The position numbers were made by a program, and so were the translations under genes. 64,000 bases of DNA from Macrosoma leucophasiata (lineage: Eukaryota > Arthropoda > Insecta > Lepidoptera > Hedylidae). The DNA is taken from assembly GCA_036365455.1 (NCBI GenBank), contig JAWQUS010000021.1, positions 19,590,001-19,654,000 on the forward strand. Direction: 5' to 3'. Shown in pieces: positions 63,120 through 64,000 of this stretch. Every line of letters begins with the position of its first letter. The stretch's first letter is position 1. Under the pieces are notes generated by a model. That model did not search any database. It was not told the origin of the DNA and saw nothing but the letters and a program-made list of their open reading frames with translations.

Positions 63120-63235
63120 GACGTCTGAATGAATGATTTGACCGCCATTGTTCGGGTGACTGACTGACTGCACTAACCGAAGAATTTTCCTCCTTGGGTT
63201 TCCGTCATGGGGTCGTCACGTCCCTTCCGTTAAAT
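63120..63235 (+). repeat. Family K fragment
   Basis: GACCGCCATTGTTCGGGTGA, CTGACTGACTGCAC, GTCATGGGGTCGTCACGTCC. Confidence 0.5.
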
Positions 63236-63472
63236 GTGTGTTGATATATTATTATATGTTGTGATATAATAATTTAGTAGAAGAGTCAATATTAATTTAA
63301 TCATAGATAAACTTATATAAATGTTAATAAATATTCAAATAACTATAGAGATATAATGTAATTTAAGTTCTGTAAAAGCAATATCCCAACGGGTTGTCAC
63401 AATATTATATATTATTAAAGTTCTTCTTATACTCTTATGAATGTACTGTATTATTGTGAAAACGCTAATGAA

Positions 63473-63991
63473 TCTATACAAATAAATAAAATTGGAGTGT
63501 CTGTTTGTAATATTAAAATAACCGCTTTTTACTAAATGCATATGTATGTATACACGGTACATATACCAAAACAACATTTTTTACAATTTTTGTCTGTCTG
63601 TCTGTCTGTCTGTTTGGCGGGGCTAATCTTGTGATAAGGAGTAACTTAGGCTAATCTCCATACATCCATACATACATACATACCTACATACAAATAAGTA
63701 GAATTGGAGTGTATCCGACTTCGACGGAACTGTCACTGGCAGATAGCTGATGTGAGTAGGAGTAACTTAGGCTACTTTTATCTCCATGCAACCATACATA
63801 CATACATACCTACATACAAATAAATAGAATTTGAGTGTCTCCGATTTTGACGAGACTTTCAATGGCAGATAGCTGATGTTATAAGGAGTAACTTAGGCTA
63901 CTTTTATACTAGCTGCGCCCACGACTTCGTCCGGGTAGATACTGAACAATCATATTTTTTCTCATGTGGACAAAGTCGCGGGCACAGCTAG
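63473..63991 (+). mobile_element. Helitron-like element with internal tandem units, 519 bp
   Basis: A | TCTATACAAATAAATAAAAT ... GTCGCGGGCACAGCTAG | T. Related to 11621-11927 but the middle is expanded into tandem units of about 121-126 bp (AGGAGTAACTTAGGCTA at about 63637, 63758 and 63884) plus a (TCTG)n run at 63588-63613. Confidence 0.62.
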
Positions 63992-64000
63992 TAAATATTT

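Overview
The window looks like an intergenic or intronic stretch of a lepidopteran (moth or butterfly) nuclear genome. It is AT-rich and has no credible intact host gene. It is packed with short interspersed elements, truncated non-LTR retrotransposons, terminal-inverted-repeat (TIR) MITEs and Helitron-like elements of kinds familiar from Lepidoptera. The lepidopteran assignment rests on recognising repeat styles from memory (RTE-type tails in ATAC repeats, tRNA-headed SINEs, elements with A|TC...CTAR|T ends). No database was searched. Family names A, B, C, D, S5, R, K, P, H and M1-M10 are labels made for this report.

The dominant sequence is family A, a SINE-like repeat of about 285 bp with a fixed 5' end, an A-rich 3' tail and no ORF. 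About 30 copies on both strands add up to roughly a tenth of the window. Three tRNA-headed SINE families (B, C, D) and a 5S-rRNA-like SINE (S5) are also present. RTE-clade retrotransposon 3' ends (R) recur, several with 11-13 bp target site duplications (TSDs). The only long ORF (2614-4668) is the intact reverse transcriptase of a 5'-truncated non-LTR element that landed inside a family C SINE. Two decayed LINE bodies sit at 41530-42480 (RTE, with its 5' part inverted) and 42853-43950 (a jockey-annotated type).

Layout. 1-5.2 kb: family A end, LINE fragment, Helitron-like pieces, K repeat, LINE-in-SINE. 5.2-13.8 kb: RTE tails, K repeat with a nested MITE, A, B and D SINEs, M1, M9, RTE copy R1. 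13.8-18.9 kb: S5, B, M8, A, S5, B, M1/D chimera. 18.9-23.7 kb: repeat-poor, AT-rich. 23.7-25.0 kb: a duplicated decayed coding fragment with an RTE insertion and its empty site. 26-38.8 kb: dense nested repeats (M6, A, H, M7, C, S5, M2, M3, R2, B). 38.8-45.7 kb: Helitron-like, M1, A, LINE remnants. 45.7-58.3 kb: A, R, M6+B, D, three M4 copies, LINE tails, K-like and P repeats, M5. 58.3-64 kb: S5, D, M7, A, Helitron-like.

No set of genes works together here. The biology is the interaction of parasitic elements: SINEs probably mobilised by RTE or other LINE machinery, MITEs by absent DNA transposases, and repeated insertion of one into another. Stretches over 300 bases with no entry of their own hold no gene or repeat I can support: 6.60-7.22, 9.43-9.89, 10.87-11.48, 13.99-14.46, 14.77-15.19, 17.62-18.05, 18.35-18.81, 28.34-28.77, 29.05-29.48, 30.45-30.83, 31.93-32.30, 32.71-33.22, 34.63-35.16, 36.78-37.14, 39.69-40.08, 46.96-47.47, 48.40-48.71, 49.09-49.46, 51.96-52.26, 53.30-53.71, 54.07-54.42, 58.35-58.77 and 59.14-59.73 kb.
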